The translations under genes and the position numbers were made by a program. A stretch of DNA of 64,000 nucleotides from Streptomyces silvae (GTDB lineage Bacteria; Actinomycetota; Actinomycetes; Streptomycetales; Streptomycetaceae), in NCBI RefSeq assembly GCF_016745505.1, contig NZ_JAERUC010000204.1:1-64000 (forward strand), given 5' to 3'. Each line of letters opens with the position of its first letter. The first letter of the stretch is position 1. Shown here piece after piece: positions 52,835 to 60,923 of this stretch. Below the pieces are notes generated by a model, which was not told the DNA's origin, searched no databases, and saw nothing but the letters and a program-made list of their open reading frames with translations.

Positions 52835-53691
52835 GCCGCCCGCTCCTCGTCCTCCACGTCGCGGCCGGCATACAGCGCCGCCGCCATGCGCATGCCCTCG
52901 GACCAGGTGACGGGTCCGACCTCGGCCGCCTTCAACGCACGCCCCGCGGGGTCGGTCCAGCCCAGGGGGCCCGTCTCCGTGCCGTACTCGTCGTATCCGT
53001 CGTGCTCGCCGATCCAGATGCGCGCCTCGGCGGTGGCGCCGTCCTCGACGACGGGGCAGACCGCGTACCCGCCGCGCGAGCGATACCCCAGCTGGGTGAC
53101 ACGGCCGTGCAGGAAACGCAGTTCCTTGAAGACCCCGCCGGCGTAGTCGTCGACGGACGTGGAGTCCGGGGCGAGGCCCTGCGGCCGATGCCACACCTCG
53201 CGGAACAGCTGCTCCACGTTCTGGCGCATCCCGAGTTCGACCGCGAACTCCCTCAGCTCGTCGAGGTCGTCGAGAAGGACGGGGTGAGGCACTCGGACGA
53301 CGTCAGGGGTGATGCGGACCGTGTCTCCGTCCAGGTCGACGAGGCCGAGACCGCGCGCGGGGTCGACATCGCGCAGGAACCCGGCGACCCCGCCGTCCGC
53401 GCCGGTCACCACCACGTCCCGCAGGGCCGCCTGCCACGCCGGGTCGGGCCAGACCTGGGCGAGAACAGCCGTGGGGACGGGCAGCGAACGCACCATCCAC
53501 TGCTCGACGTCGGTCAGGCACCGGCGTTCGTGCCGCTCCAGCCACTCGGTCAGCTGCCGGAGCCCGACGACCGCCGGATCGTCCTTCAGCTTGGCCGGAA
53601 CGGACTTCAGCCGCCGGCCCTTTCCGTTGCGGGCCACCACCTTGCCCGCCTCCAGGGCGACTTCGTAGTCGCCCGCCTGCACCCACCCCAT
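52831..53691 (-). CDS. Short DUF4132-type protein, first gene of the operon
   Basis: This 286-residue protein is related to the C-terminal part of DUF4132 proteins (LRQLTEWLERHERRCLTDVEQWMV; GFLRDVDPARGLGLVDLDGDTVRI; QNVEQLFREVW; RVTQLGYRSRGGYAVCPVV). It precedes the giant DUF4132 gene with an ATGA overlap. The region upstream is a 446-base gap that must contain the promoter of the 13.2-kb operon. How it differs in function from the long paralogue is unknown. Confidence 0.8.
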   Translation of the reverse strand: MGWVQAGDYEVALEAGKVVARNGKGRRLKSVPAKLKDDPAVVGLRQLTEWLERHERRCLTDVEQWMVRSLPVPTAVLAQVWPDPAWQAALRDVVVTGADGGVAGFLRDVDPARGLGLVDLDGDTVRITPDVVRVPHPVLLDDLDELREFAVELGMRQNVEQLFREVWHRPQGLAPDSTSVDDYAGGVFKELRFLHGRVTQLGYRSRGGYAVCPVVEDGATAEARIWIGEHDGYDEYGTETGPLGWTDPAGRALKAAEVGPVTWSEGMRMAAALYAGRDVEDEERAA

Positions 53692-54101
53692 GCGCTGTTC
53701 TCCCCGTTGTTCCGGACGTGCCGGTCTGGCGGCACGCTGATGAGACCCATCGACGGCGACGCACCGTGACGATTGAGAGGAACTCTAGGTGTAGCCACTG
53801 ACAATGAGTTCGGCGTCCGTGCGCCTGGTCGTACCGGCACGCAGCAGGCAGGTCGCCGAACTTCGGGCGCGGGCACGGGTGGAGCCACCGGCCTCCACGA
53901 ACAGGGTGGGGGCGGGCCCGTCGATCCCGGCCTCGGTGAAGGACGACGTTCTGGCGGGCGGTCGGCCGCCTCTCGGTCGAGGCCGTCGTGAGCCCGGTCG
54001 CCAATCACCGACGGATCTGTTGGATTCGCGCTGCCAACGGGCCCCGAAAGTCGGGGTTCCATCGGACGTCGCGGCTCCCCTCACCAAGATCCCAGAAACC
54101 A
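53692..54101. other. Intergenic region, promoter for the DUF4132/MoxR/VWA operon
   Basis: No supported gene is seen; open frames here look like random GC-rich shadows. A less GC-rich block at 53760-53820 is the best place for a minus-strand promoter (a possible -10 of TAGAGT at 53783-53788 on that strand), but I find no well-spaced -35. Confidence 0.4.
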
Positions 54102-54138
54102 TAGACACTGTCTACTCAATCATGGTAGACACTGTCTA
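54102..54138. promoter_or_regulatory. Paired TetR operators reaching the TetR start codon
   Basis: TAGACACTGTCTA occurs twice, at 54102-54114 and 54126-54138, 24 bases apart centre to centre. Each is a perfect palindrome apart from its central base. The second copy's last base is the A of the TetR start codon at 54138. TAGACA at 54102 resembles a -35 and TAGACA at 54126 sits at -10 distance from that A. So the sites would both cover the promoter and lie next to a leaderless transcript start. Confidence 0.8.
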
Positions 54139-54791
54139 TGGAACGCGAGAACTCTCTCAGGGAACGGTTGATCGACGTCGGGGTGGACCTCGTGATGACC
54201 GACGGAACGACCTCGCTCGGACTGCGTGAGATCGCCCGCCGGGCGGGGGTGTCACACGGGGCTCCGCGTCGGTACTTCCCTACTCATCACTCCCTGCTCT
54301 CCGCGATCGCCCGCCGCGGTTTCACCGACCTCGAGGTCCGGTTCGCGGCCGCGACCGACAGCGCGATGTCGGCACGCGCCCAGTTGCAGGGGATCGGGCG
54401 GGCGCATGTCAGGTACGCGCTGGAGCACCGCGGCATGTTCGAGCTGATGTTCCGGCATGACCTGCTCGACAGCGAGAAACATCCGCCGGACCAGTCACAG
54501 CTCCGCGATTCGACTCTGCCCATGTTCGAGCTCATGGTCGAACTCGTCGTCCGGCTGCGGACGGAACAGGCTGCCGAGCGCCGCCCCGGTGCACCGAGCG
54601 ATCCCCCGCCGCCGGCCGTGACGGCAGCCGCCCTCTGGTCCAACCTCCACGGCCTCGCCCAACTGTGGGCCTGGGGCAGCCTCCAGCTCGCCCTCAACGC
54701 CGTACCACCCGGCGGAGCGTCTGACGACAGCCATCTCGACCAGCTCGTCGCGGCGGTCCTGGACGCACATCTCGGCCCGGTGACGTCGTGA
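54138..54791 (+). CDS. TetR-family repressor of the adjacent MFS exporter
   Basis: This 217-residue protein has an N-terminal helix-turn-helix (LREIARRAGVSHGAPRRYFPTHHSLLSAIARRGF) and a TetR_C_13-like ligand domain with YALEHRGMFELMFRH. There is no ribosome site before the ATG, and the operator pair abuts it, so the mRNA is probably leaderless. Its stop overlaps the GTG of the exporter gene (GTGA). Repression of its own operon, relieved by an exported compound, is the standard model. Confidence 0.9.
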   Translation: MERENSLRERLIDVGVDLVMTDGTTSLGLREIARRAGVSHGAPRRYFPTHHSLLSAIARRGFTDLEVRFAAATDSAMSARAQLQGIGRAHVRYALEHRGMFELMFRHDLLDSEKHPPDQSQLRDSTLPMFELMVELVVRLRTEQAAERRPGAPSDPPPPAVTAAALWSNLHGLAQLWAWGSLQLALNAVPPGGASDDSHLDQLVAAVLDAHLGPVTS

Positions 54792-56308
54792 CCGCGACAT
54801 TACGGCGGCGGCTCGCACTCCTGGCCAGTGTGACCGGCGCAATGATCGTCGCATTGGACGGCACGGTGCTCATGGTGGCGCAGCCCAGCCTGCAGCGTGA
54901 CCTCGATGCGAGCATGAAGCAGGTCCAATGGACCAGTACCGCCTACCTGCTCGCCGTGGCCGCGCTTCTCGTCACCGCCGGGCGCTTGGGCGACCGGTAC
55001 GGGCACTCGCGGATGCTGTTCACCGGTGTGCTCGGCTTCGCGGCGGCCTCAGCCGGTGTCGCGCTCGCTCCCGGCGCCGGGTGGGTGATTGCCCTACGCG
55101 CCGCCCAAGGCCTGTTCGGTGCACTCCTCCAGCCGGCGACACTCGCGCTTCTGAGGCTGGCGTACCCGGCGGATCGGCTCGGCACGCCGGTCGCCTTCCG
55201 TACCAGCGCGATCGGGGTGGCCGCGGCGGCCGGCCCGGTGCTCGGGGGCGTTCTCGTCGCGCACCTGGGCTGGCGTGCGGTGTTCTGGATCAACGTCCCC
55301 GTTGCGCTCGCGATCGCCGCCCTCACCCTCGCCGTGTGGGCACCGGCGCCCTCACGTACCGGGGCCCAGCGACTCAACCTCACCGGCGCGGCCTTGCTCG
55401 CAACTGCGCTCGCGGTCCTGGTGCACACCCTGTCCGGCATACCGGCCCACGGGTGGACCACCGCGCCGACATGGACCGGCCTTGTCGCAGCGGCGGGCGT
55501 CACCGTGGCGTTCGTCGGGCACGAACGCCGCACCGAGCACCCGCTCGTGGCCCCGGCAGTGGCACGATCCGTACCGGTGGCGGCATCGGTGACGATCCTG
55601 CTGGTCACCACTGGCGGCATGTTCGGCGCACTGTTCGTGGCCACCTTCTCCCTCCAAGACATACGTGGGCTCGACCCCCTTGCCAGTGGCCTGAGCGCGC
55701 TCCCGCTGACGGCGCTCATGGTCCTCGGCGCGCCTGTCGCCGGCGCCGCGCTGCGCAGGTACAGCCCACGCCGTACCGCGATCGTCGGTGCGGTCCTCGT
55801 CATCCTCGGCATTGGAGGTCTTGCGGTAAGCGGTCTTGGCACCGGCGATCTTGGCACCGGCGGCCTGTACCAGCCCGCCTCGGTCGGAACGTGGGCGGTG
55901 ACCGGCACGGCCTTCGCCTTCGCCGCCCTCGGCGTGGGCTTCGCCACCGTCATGGTCACCGCCACGGCAACCGTCGTGGGTGAGGCGCCGCCCGGATACG
56001 CCGGGGTGATCGGTGGACTCAAGCAGACGGCTATGAACGTAGGCCCGGCCCTGGGAATCGCCATAGCCGCCGGCATGATGACGCCGAGACCGTCGGCCGT
56101 CGCCGCCCAGGCGGCGGGCATGACCCCGGAAATGTCGGCGTCGGCGACGACCCCCACCCTGATGGTCCTCGCGGGACTCGCCGCCCTGGCCCTGCTGCCG
56201 GCATCGCTGCTACCGACGCAGTCGCCCCGCAGCACAGGACCTCGCACGACCACCCCGGACACTCACGGCATCCACGCCGGTGCCGAACCGGAGCGAAGCG
56301 TCAGGTGA
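54788..56308 (+). CDS. MFS drug exporter, DHA2/EmrB-QacA type (14 transmembrane helices)
   Basis: The 506-residue protein begins LALLASVTGAMIVALDGTVLMVAQPSLQRDL, the DHA2 signature helix 1. It has motif A (GRLGDRYGHSRMLFTGVLGF) and motif C (AAGPVLGGVLVAHLGWRAVFWINVP), plus about 14 helices. Members export antibiotics, dyes and own secondary metabolites by proton antiport. The GTG start overlaps the repressor stop codon, so exporter and regulator form one operon under the paired operators. Confidence 0.92.
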   Translation: MTATLRRRLALLASVTGAMIVALDGTVLMVAQPSLQRDLDASMKQVQWTSTAYLLAVAALLVTAGRLGDRYGHSRMLFTGVLGFAAASAGVALAPGAGWVIALRAAQGLFGALLQPATLALLRLAYPADRLGTPVAFRTSAIGVAAAAGPVLGGVLVAHLGWRAVFWINVPVALAIAALTLAVWAPAPSRTGAQRLNLTGAALLATALAVLVHTLSGIPAHGWTTAPTWTGLVAAAGVTVAFVGHERRTEHPLVAPAVARSVPVAASVTILLVTTGGMFGALFVATFSLQDIRGLDPLASGLSALPLTALMVLGAPVAGAALRRYSPRRTAIVGAVLVILGIGGLAVSGLGTGDLGTGGLYQPASVGTWAVTGTAFAFAALGVGFATVMVTATATVVGEAPPGYAGVIGGLKQTAMNVGPALGIAIAAGMMTPRPSAVAAQAAGMTPEMSASATTPTLMVLAGLAALALLPASLLPTQSPRSTGPRTTTPDTHGIHAGAEPERSVR

Positions 56309-56413
56309 CCGGCTGACACCGCGGCCGCTCGCTCACCGGTAGCGGTGTCGTTCATGTCGAGCATATCGAGGGGGCGATCTCTTCCACGGCACTACGAGCG
56401 AAGTCCATCCGTT

Positions 56414-56854
56414 TCAAAGCGACTTGGGGAAGGCGCCGCGCAGTGCGGAGCCCCGGATGACGAACGCGACGCGAATGACAGGCAGCATGCACACGACTTG
56501 CATCACCGCGTACCACGGAGGGCAGACACCCGGGATCAGGTCGACACCGATGATCGCGATCGGCATGATCACCACCAGGGCACTCACGCGCTCGAAAGCC
56601 CGTCGGGATCCCCGGGAAGCGGACACGGTCAGCCGGTGGATCAGCACGGCGACCACAGGCAGCAGAACTGCCCGGACCCACATGAACGAGTTCACCGTAT
56701 GACCGCTGCTCGCCACCACGATGACTGCCAGGAGAGCGGCGGCGCCGAGTGCGCCGCAGACCTTGATGCCGCTCCTCGCCGTGCTGAAGGCTCGCCGGGC
56801 GTGAGGAGCGGCGTGGTGGGCGGCCGAGGACGGGGGGTGAATGTTCGATTCCAT
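56414..56854 (-). CDS. Small four-helix membrane protein
   Basis: This 146-residue protein has hydrophobic segments at about residues 33-50 (VCGALGAAALLAVIVVASSG), 57-73, 88-108 and 114-135, and ends RGSALRGAFPKSL. I do not recognise a named family. The ATG at 56854 leads directly into the protein; longer upstream frames look non-coding. It is divergent from a two-component system that may control it, as small transporters or sensors often adjoin such systems. Confidence 0.65.
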   Translation of the reverse strand: MESNIHPPSSAAHHAAPHARRAFSTARSGIKVCGALGAAALLAVIVVASSGHTVNSFMWVRAVLLPVVAVLIHRLTVSASRGSRRAFERVSALVVIMPIAIIGVDLIPGVCPPWYAVMQVVCMLPVIRVAFVIRGSALRGAFPKSL

Positions 56855-57005
56855 GCTCACCGACGCTACGAAGCGCTCGACAGGCGCGGTATCCGTCTGG
56901 ACGCACGACTGGGTGGGGCCAGCCCTACTCCCTGACCGACCAGGGCGGTAGCGGGCTCCGCGCAGTGCACAGTGGAAGCACAGACCGGCAAGCGAAGGAC
57001 GAAAC

Positions 57006-58265
57006 ATGAGACCGCTGGGTTCGTGGCTGGCGCGCGCCGGCGTGGGGTGGATACGGGCGTGCGTCGTGGCGGCCGTCTGCATGTCGGCCCCGGCCTTGTG
57101 GGCAGCCGCCGTGGCGTTGGGGATCCGGTGGGGGGCGGGAAACCCGTGGTCGTGGGTCGCGCCCGTCGTGCTGGTGTGCGGGGGCACGCTCGCTCTGTCC
57201 CGTCCGGTCTGCCGGATGGTCCGCTTCCTCGTGGCGGAATGGATGGCCACCGTCATCCCCGCCGGATACCGGGAGGCCGGGTCGGTGACGCGGATGTCCA
57301 CCGGGTACTGGTGGAACGGCTTCGGTTACGAGCGCACCCGCCGCGACGCCCTCCTGGACCAGAAGTGGCGCGTCCGGTGGAGGGATCCCGCCAACTGGCG
57401 CGACCTGAGGTTCACGGTCATCGCACCGCTCACCGCGGGCGGGGTCGCTTCCCTCCCGCCGGCCGGGGTGGCGGCGGCAGTCCTCGGGATCGGTCGGCCG
57501 GAGTCCGCGGTTCGCATCGTCGGGGCGCTCGGCCTGGTGGTGGCCTTCGCCGGTGCGCCGTACGCCTGGCGGTGTCTCGAGCCGGTGGCCGTCCGCTTCC
57601 TGCGCCCGTCACGCGCCATGGCGTTGGCGGACCGGGTGGACGAACTCACCGCCCAGCGCGCGGACGCGACGGTCGCCCAGGCCGCCGAGATCCGCCGCAT
57701 CGAACGGGACCTGCACGATGGGGCACAGGCCCGCCTGGTCGGGCTCGGGCTCTCCCTGGCAACGGCGGAGAAGCTGATGGAGACCGATCCTGCCCGGGCC
57801 AGGACGCTGATGCGCGAAGCGCGGGCCGGTGCCACCGCTTCACTGACCGAGCTCCGCGAACTGGTCCAGGGAATCAACCCGCCCGTGCTGAACGACCGCG
57901 GGCTCATCGACGCCGTCCGCGCTCTCGCCCTGGACAGCCCGCTCGAAACGGCAGTCAGCGCCGACCTTCAGCTCCGCCTGGACCCGCCGGTCGAGTCTGC
58001 CCTGTACTTCGCCGTCGCCGAACTGCTGGCCAACGCGGTCAAGCACGCCCGTGCGGCACTGGCCCGGATCTCCATCACCCAGGACGACGCAGGAATCGTC
58101 ATCGAGGTCGAGGACGACGGCCGCGGCGGAGCCGGGGTGCCAACCGACGGCGGGCTTGCGGGGCTGCGTCACCGGCTCGCGGCCTTCGACGGCACCCTGG
58201 AGATCACCAGCCCGGCCGGCGGCCCGACCCGGGTGAGGATGATGGTGCCATGCGAATCGTCGTAG
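57006..58265 (+). CDS. Two-component sensor histidine kinase (NarL/DesK type)
   Basis: This 419-residue protein has four hydrophobic N-terminal segments and an HPK7-type HisKA_3 domain with phospho-accepting His237 in RRIERDLHDGAQARLVGLGL. The HATPase has N box VAELLANAVKHARA and G box EVEDDGRGGAG. AAGGA precedes the ATG. It overlaps the response regulator by 16 bases. The signal is membrane-related but unknown. Confidence 0.92.
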   Translation: MRPLGSWLARAGVGWIRACVVAAVCMSAPALWAAAVALGIRWGAGNPWSWVAPVVLVCGGTLALSRPVCRMVRFLVAEWMATVIPAGYREAGSVTRMSTGYWWNGFGYERTRRDALLDQKWRVRWRDPANWRDLRFTVIAPLTAGGVASLPPAGVAAAVLGIGRPESAVRIVGALGLVVAFAGAPYAWRCLEPVAVRFLRPSRAMALADRVDELTAQRADATVAQAAEIRRIERDLHDGAQARLVGLGLSLATAEKLMETDPARARTLMREARAGATASLTELRELVQGINPPVLNDRGLIDAVRALALDSPLETAVSADLQLRLDPPVESALYFAVAELLANAVKHARAALARISITQDDAGIVIEVEDDGRGGAGVPTDGGLAGLRHRLAAFDGTLEITSPAGGPTRVRMMVPCESS

Positions 58266-58897
58266 CCGAAGACCTCTATCTCCTGCGTGACGGCATGGTC
58301 CGCCTCATCGAAGCGTACGGACACCAGGTGGTGGCGACGGCAGCCACCGGACCCGAAACGCTCGAGGCACTGCTGAGGTGGCGGCCGGACGTCGCCGTCA
58401 TCGACGTACGCATGCCGCCGACCCGGTCGGATGAGGGCCTGCGCGCCGCTCTCGCCGCCCGCTGCGAACTGCCGGGACTGCCGGTCCTCATTCTCTCCCA
58501 GTACGTCGAGCAGCTCTACGCCCGTGAGCTCCTGGCCGACGGCGCCGGTGGCATCGGCTATGTGCTCAAGGAGAGCGTCTTCGACGCCGATCAGTTCCTC
58601 GACGCCCTGGAACGGGTCGCCGGTGGCGGGACCGCCATGGACCCAGCCGTCATCGCCAAGTTGCTGTCCAGCGGGTCCTCGAACCGGCGGCTCGAACGGC
58701 TCACCGAGCGCGAACGCTCCGTGCTCGGCCTCATGGCCGAAGGACTGTCCAATCAGGCCATCGGCCGGCGCCTCTTCCTCAGCGAAAGCTCCATCAGCAA
58801 GTACACGACCTCCATGTTCGGCAAGCTCGGCATCACCGATGACGACACCAATCACCGCCGCGTCCTCGCCGTCCTCGCCTACCTGAACAACCCGTGA
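58250..58897 (+). CDS. Response regulator, NarL/LuxR type
   Basis: This 215-residue protein has a receiver domain with phospho-acceptor Asp52 (VAVIDVRMPP) and Lys in YVLKES. A LuxR-type helix-turn-helix follows (LTERERSVLGLMAEGLSNQAIGRRLFLSESSISKYTTSMFGKLGI). The start at 58250 overlaps the kinase gene. It is a DNA-binding activator whose likely targets include the divergent small membrane protein gene, although no binding site can be assigned. Confidence 0.93.
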   Translation: MRIVVAEDLYLLRDGMVRLIEAYGHQVVATAATGPETLEALLRWRPDVAVIDVRMPPTRSDEGLRAALAARCELPGLPVLILSQYVEQLYARELLADGAGGIGYVLKESVFDADQFLDALERVAGGGTAMDPAVIAKLLSSGSSNRRLERLTERERSVLGLMAEGLSNQAIGRRLFLSESSISKYTTSMFGKLGITDDDTNHRRVLAVLAYLNNP

Positions 58898-59025
58898 GCC
58901 CCCTCGGCTCCACCGCGGTCGGCGATCACACATGGCCCAGCTCCGGCACCGGCCGCCTGCGGCACGGTCGCAAGCTCGCCCCGCTGCACCGCCCCTGGTC
59001 AGCCCGATGATCCCCGGGAAATCGG

Positions 59026-59847
59026 TCAGCCCCAGGTGAGCGGATCGAGATGAAGGTAGAAGCGCAGGCGGTCGTGGTCGAGGTCGATGCCGTACCTCTC
59101 GGCGAAGGCCGTGTCCGCAGCCCGGGCCTGTTCCTCGCCCGTCCATGTCTCCCGCGCGTTGGCGAGCAGTAGTGCCAGGTCGGCGTAGCGGTCGGCCAGG
59201 CCGAGGCGGCCCAGGTCGATGAAGCCCGACACCTCCAGGGTCTGCGGGTCGAGGATGATGTTCGGCAGGCACAGGTCCCCGTGGCAGACGACCATGTCTG
59301 CGGCTTCCTGCTCCAGTCGCTGGGGGACCTGCCGGGTGAGGCGTCCCAGCAACTCCGTGGTGAGCGTGTGCTGTTGGTCGACGGGGAGGAACTCGGCGTT
59401 GACAGCATCACGGGCCACGACGTCGCGCGCCACGGCGACCATGGCGTCCAGCCCTCGGCGGAAGGGGCACAGTGGCACGGGTGTCCCGTGCAGTCGGCGG
59501 ACGGCGTCCGCGATGTGGTCCCAGGCGACCCGGAGGTCGCCAGCAGGCACCTGATCAGCGGGGATGCCGGAGACAGCGCCCGTCACCAGACAGGCTCCGG
59601 CGTCACCGGACTGCCAGTGGAGCAACTGGGGACCAGGTACACCCTGCCCGCTCAGCCACACGACCCGGTCGCGTTCGGCCTCCAGCTCGGCCGCATCCGC
59701 CGCGGGCACGCACTTGGCATACCGCGTGGCGTCCGCGCTGCGCAAGACCGTGGCTCCCGACTCCCCCGCGGTGACAGGCACCCAGCCGCTGTCATCCACG
59801 CCGAGCAGCACCGGCGATACGGCCTGAGTTCCGCGACGATCGCGCAT
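59026..59847 (-). CDS. APH(3'')-type aminoglycoside (streptomycin) phosphotransferase
   Basis: This 273-residue protein kinase-like enzyme has ATP-binding Lys45 and the catalytic motif VVCHGDLCLPNIILD (Asp191, Asn196). The metal motif is GFIDLGRLGLADRYADLALL (Asp211). The ends TAGESG and FYLHLDPLTWG, and the ERDRVVWLSGQGVPGPQLLHWQ and NAVNAEFLP segments, are the pattern I know from APH(3'') enzymes (StrA/APH(3'')-Ib). It should phosphorylate the 3''-hydroxyl of streptomycin, giving intrinsic resistance. It stands alone on the chromosome, with no mobile element nearby. Confidence 0.85.
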   Translation of the reverse strand: MRDRRGTQAVSPVLLGVDDSGWVPVTAGESGATVLRSADATRYAKCVPAADAAELEAERDRVVWLSGQGVPGPQLLHWQSGDAGACLVTGAVSGIPADQVPAGDLRVAWDHIADAVRRLHGTPVPLCPFRRGLDAMVAVARDVVARDAVNAEFLPVDQQHTLTTELLGRLTRQVPQRLEQEAADMVVCHGDLCLPNIILDPQTLEVSGFIDLGRLGLADRYADLALLLANARETWTGEEQARAADTAFAERYGIDLDHDRLRFYLHLDPLTWG

Positions 59848-60017
59848 GCGACCAGCCTAGCCAGCCCGGTGGCCCGGTCGGTGCGGCCGGGTCAGCCGGC
59901 AGCACCGGGGAGGCGTGCGCTTGCCCGGGCCCGGACGGCACCACGCGGATCGGAGCATCCGGCCGGCATCCGCACGACCGCGCCCCACACCGACACCGTC
60001 GCCGTCGCCGGCTCCCG

Positions 60018-60893
60018 TCAGTCGCTCCCTGGGCGGAGAAGGAGACCGATGGCTCCCACGGGGACGCCCTCAGGGTCGTCCGTGACGTCGAACTGGGCGA
60101 TCTCGACAGCCGTGAACGTTCCAGGCTCCAGCCCTTCCGTCAGATCGCCCCGCAGGTGCACCCGCCGTTGCTCGCCGCCGTCCAGGTCGATGACCAGGCG
60201 AGGCCCGTCGCCCTCCTCGATGGTCAGAGCCATGTCGGGCATGGCCGACGGTCGGGCCTCCAGAACCTCGGTGAGCCTCCCCAGCGCGTCCGCGTCGGCC
60301 GGGCGGACCCTCAACTCGTACCGGGCGCCGGTCCTTCCCGGGTTGCCGGCCAGCCAGCTGAAGGCGAAGCCTGTCTCGCCCGGTGCGACGGTGTGGGCCA
60401 TCAGGTTGAACTGGGCCCAGTGCGGTTCGTTGATGGGGTCGGGCGTGGTGTCGGGAGGGAGCGAGGACGACAGGGCGGTCGCCCGGGCCAGAAGGCACAC
60501 GTGGTTCGGTGCGCCGGCCGGGATGGTTCCGGTGATCGGCCGGGTGCGGGCGACATAGGCACCGTGCGAGGGAACGGCGACCACCTCCTGCCCGAACCAG
60601 TTCAGCGTGGCGAATCCTGTCGTGGGCTCCGCCCACCACACCACCACGCTCGTGGCTGCGACCGACGTACCGGCACCGTGGTTCACGACGTCGACCGTGA
60701 CGTCCATGGGCTGACCCGGTGTGAATTCGAAGCGGCTGGGGGTCCCGCTCACCACGATCGACGGGCAGTAGTAGAAGACGCCGGTCAGCGGACGGTCCGG
60801 CAGCCCGCGGTCACCGTCGAAGTACGGGATGACCAGGAGTGTGCTCGGCGTCGACGGGCCGTGCGGCTCACCGGGTTCCTGCGGCTGGTTCAT
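60018..60893 (-). CDS. Uncharacterised protein with immunoglobulin/CARDB-like strands
   Basis: I do not recognise this 291-residue protein. It has no signal peptide. The part from residue 45 (YYCPSIVVSGTPSRFEFTPGQPMDVTVDVVNHGAGTSVAATSVVVWWAEP) looks like a CARDB-type beta sandwich. The C-terminal third has a second beta-rich unit (RVHLRGDLTEGLEPGTFTAVEIAQFD). AGGAG lies seven bases before the ATG. It follows the unknown membrane protein gene by 30 bases on the same strand, so both may work together. Confidence 0.7.
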   Translation of the reverse strand: MNQPQEPGEPHGPSTPSTLLVIPYFDGDRGLPDRPLTGVFYYCPSIVVSGTPSRFEFTPGQPMDVTVDVVNHGAGTSVAATSVVVWWAEPTTGFATLNWFGQEVVAVPSHGAYVARTRPITGTIPAGAPNHVCLLARATALSSSLPPDTTPDPINEPHWAQFNLMAHTVAPGETGFAFSWLAGNPGRTGARYELRVRPADADALGRLTEVLEARPSAMPDMALTIEEGDGPRLVIDLDGGEQRRVHLRGDLTEGLEPGTFTAVEIAQFDVTDDPEGVPVGAIGLLLRPGSD

Positions 60894-60923
60894 GGTTCGG
60901 CTCCTGCGTGAACGTCTCGTCGC

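Noticed and set aside
50219-53146. 975-codon plus-strand frame opposite the DUF4132 genes
   Set aside because: It has no recognisable domain and no ribosome site, and it lies opposite coupled genes.
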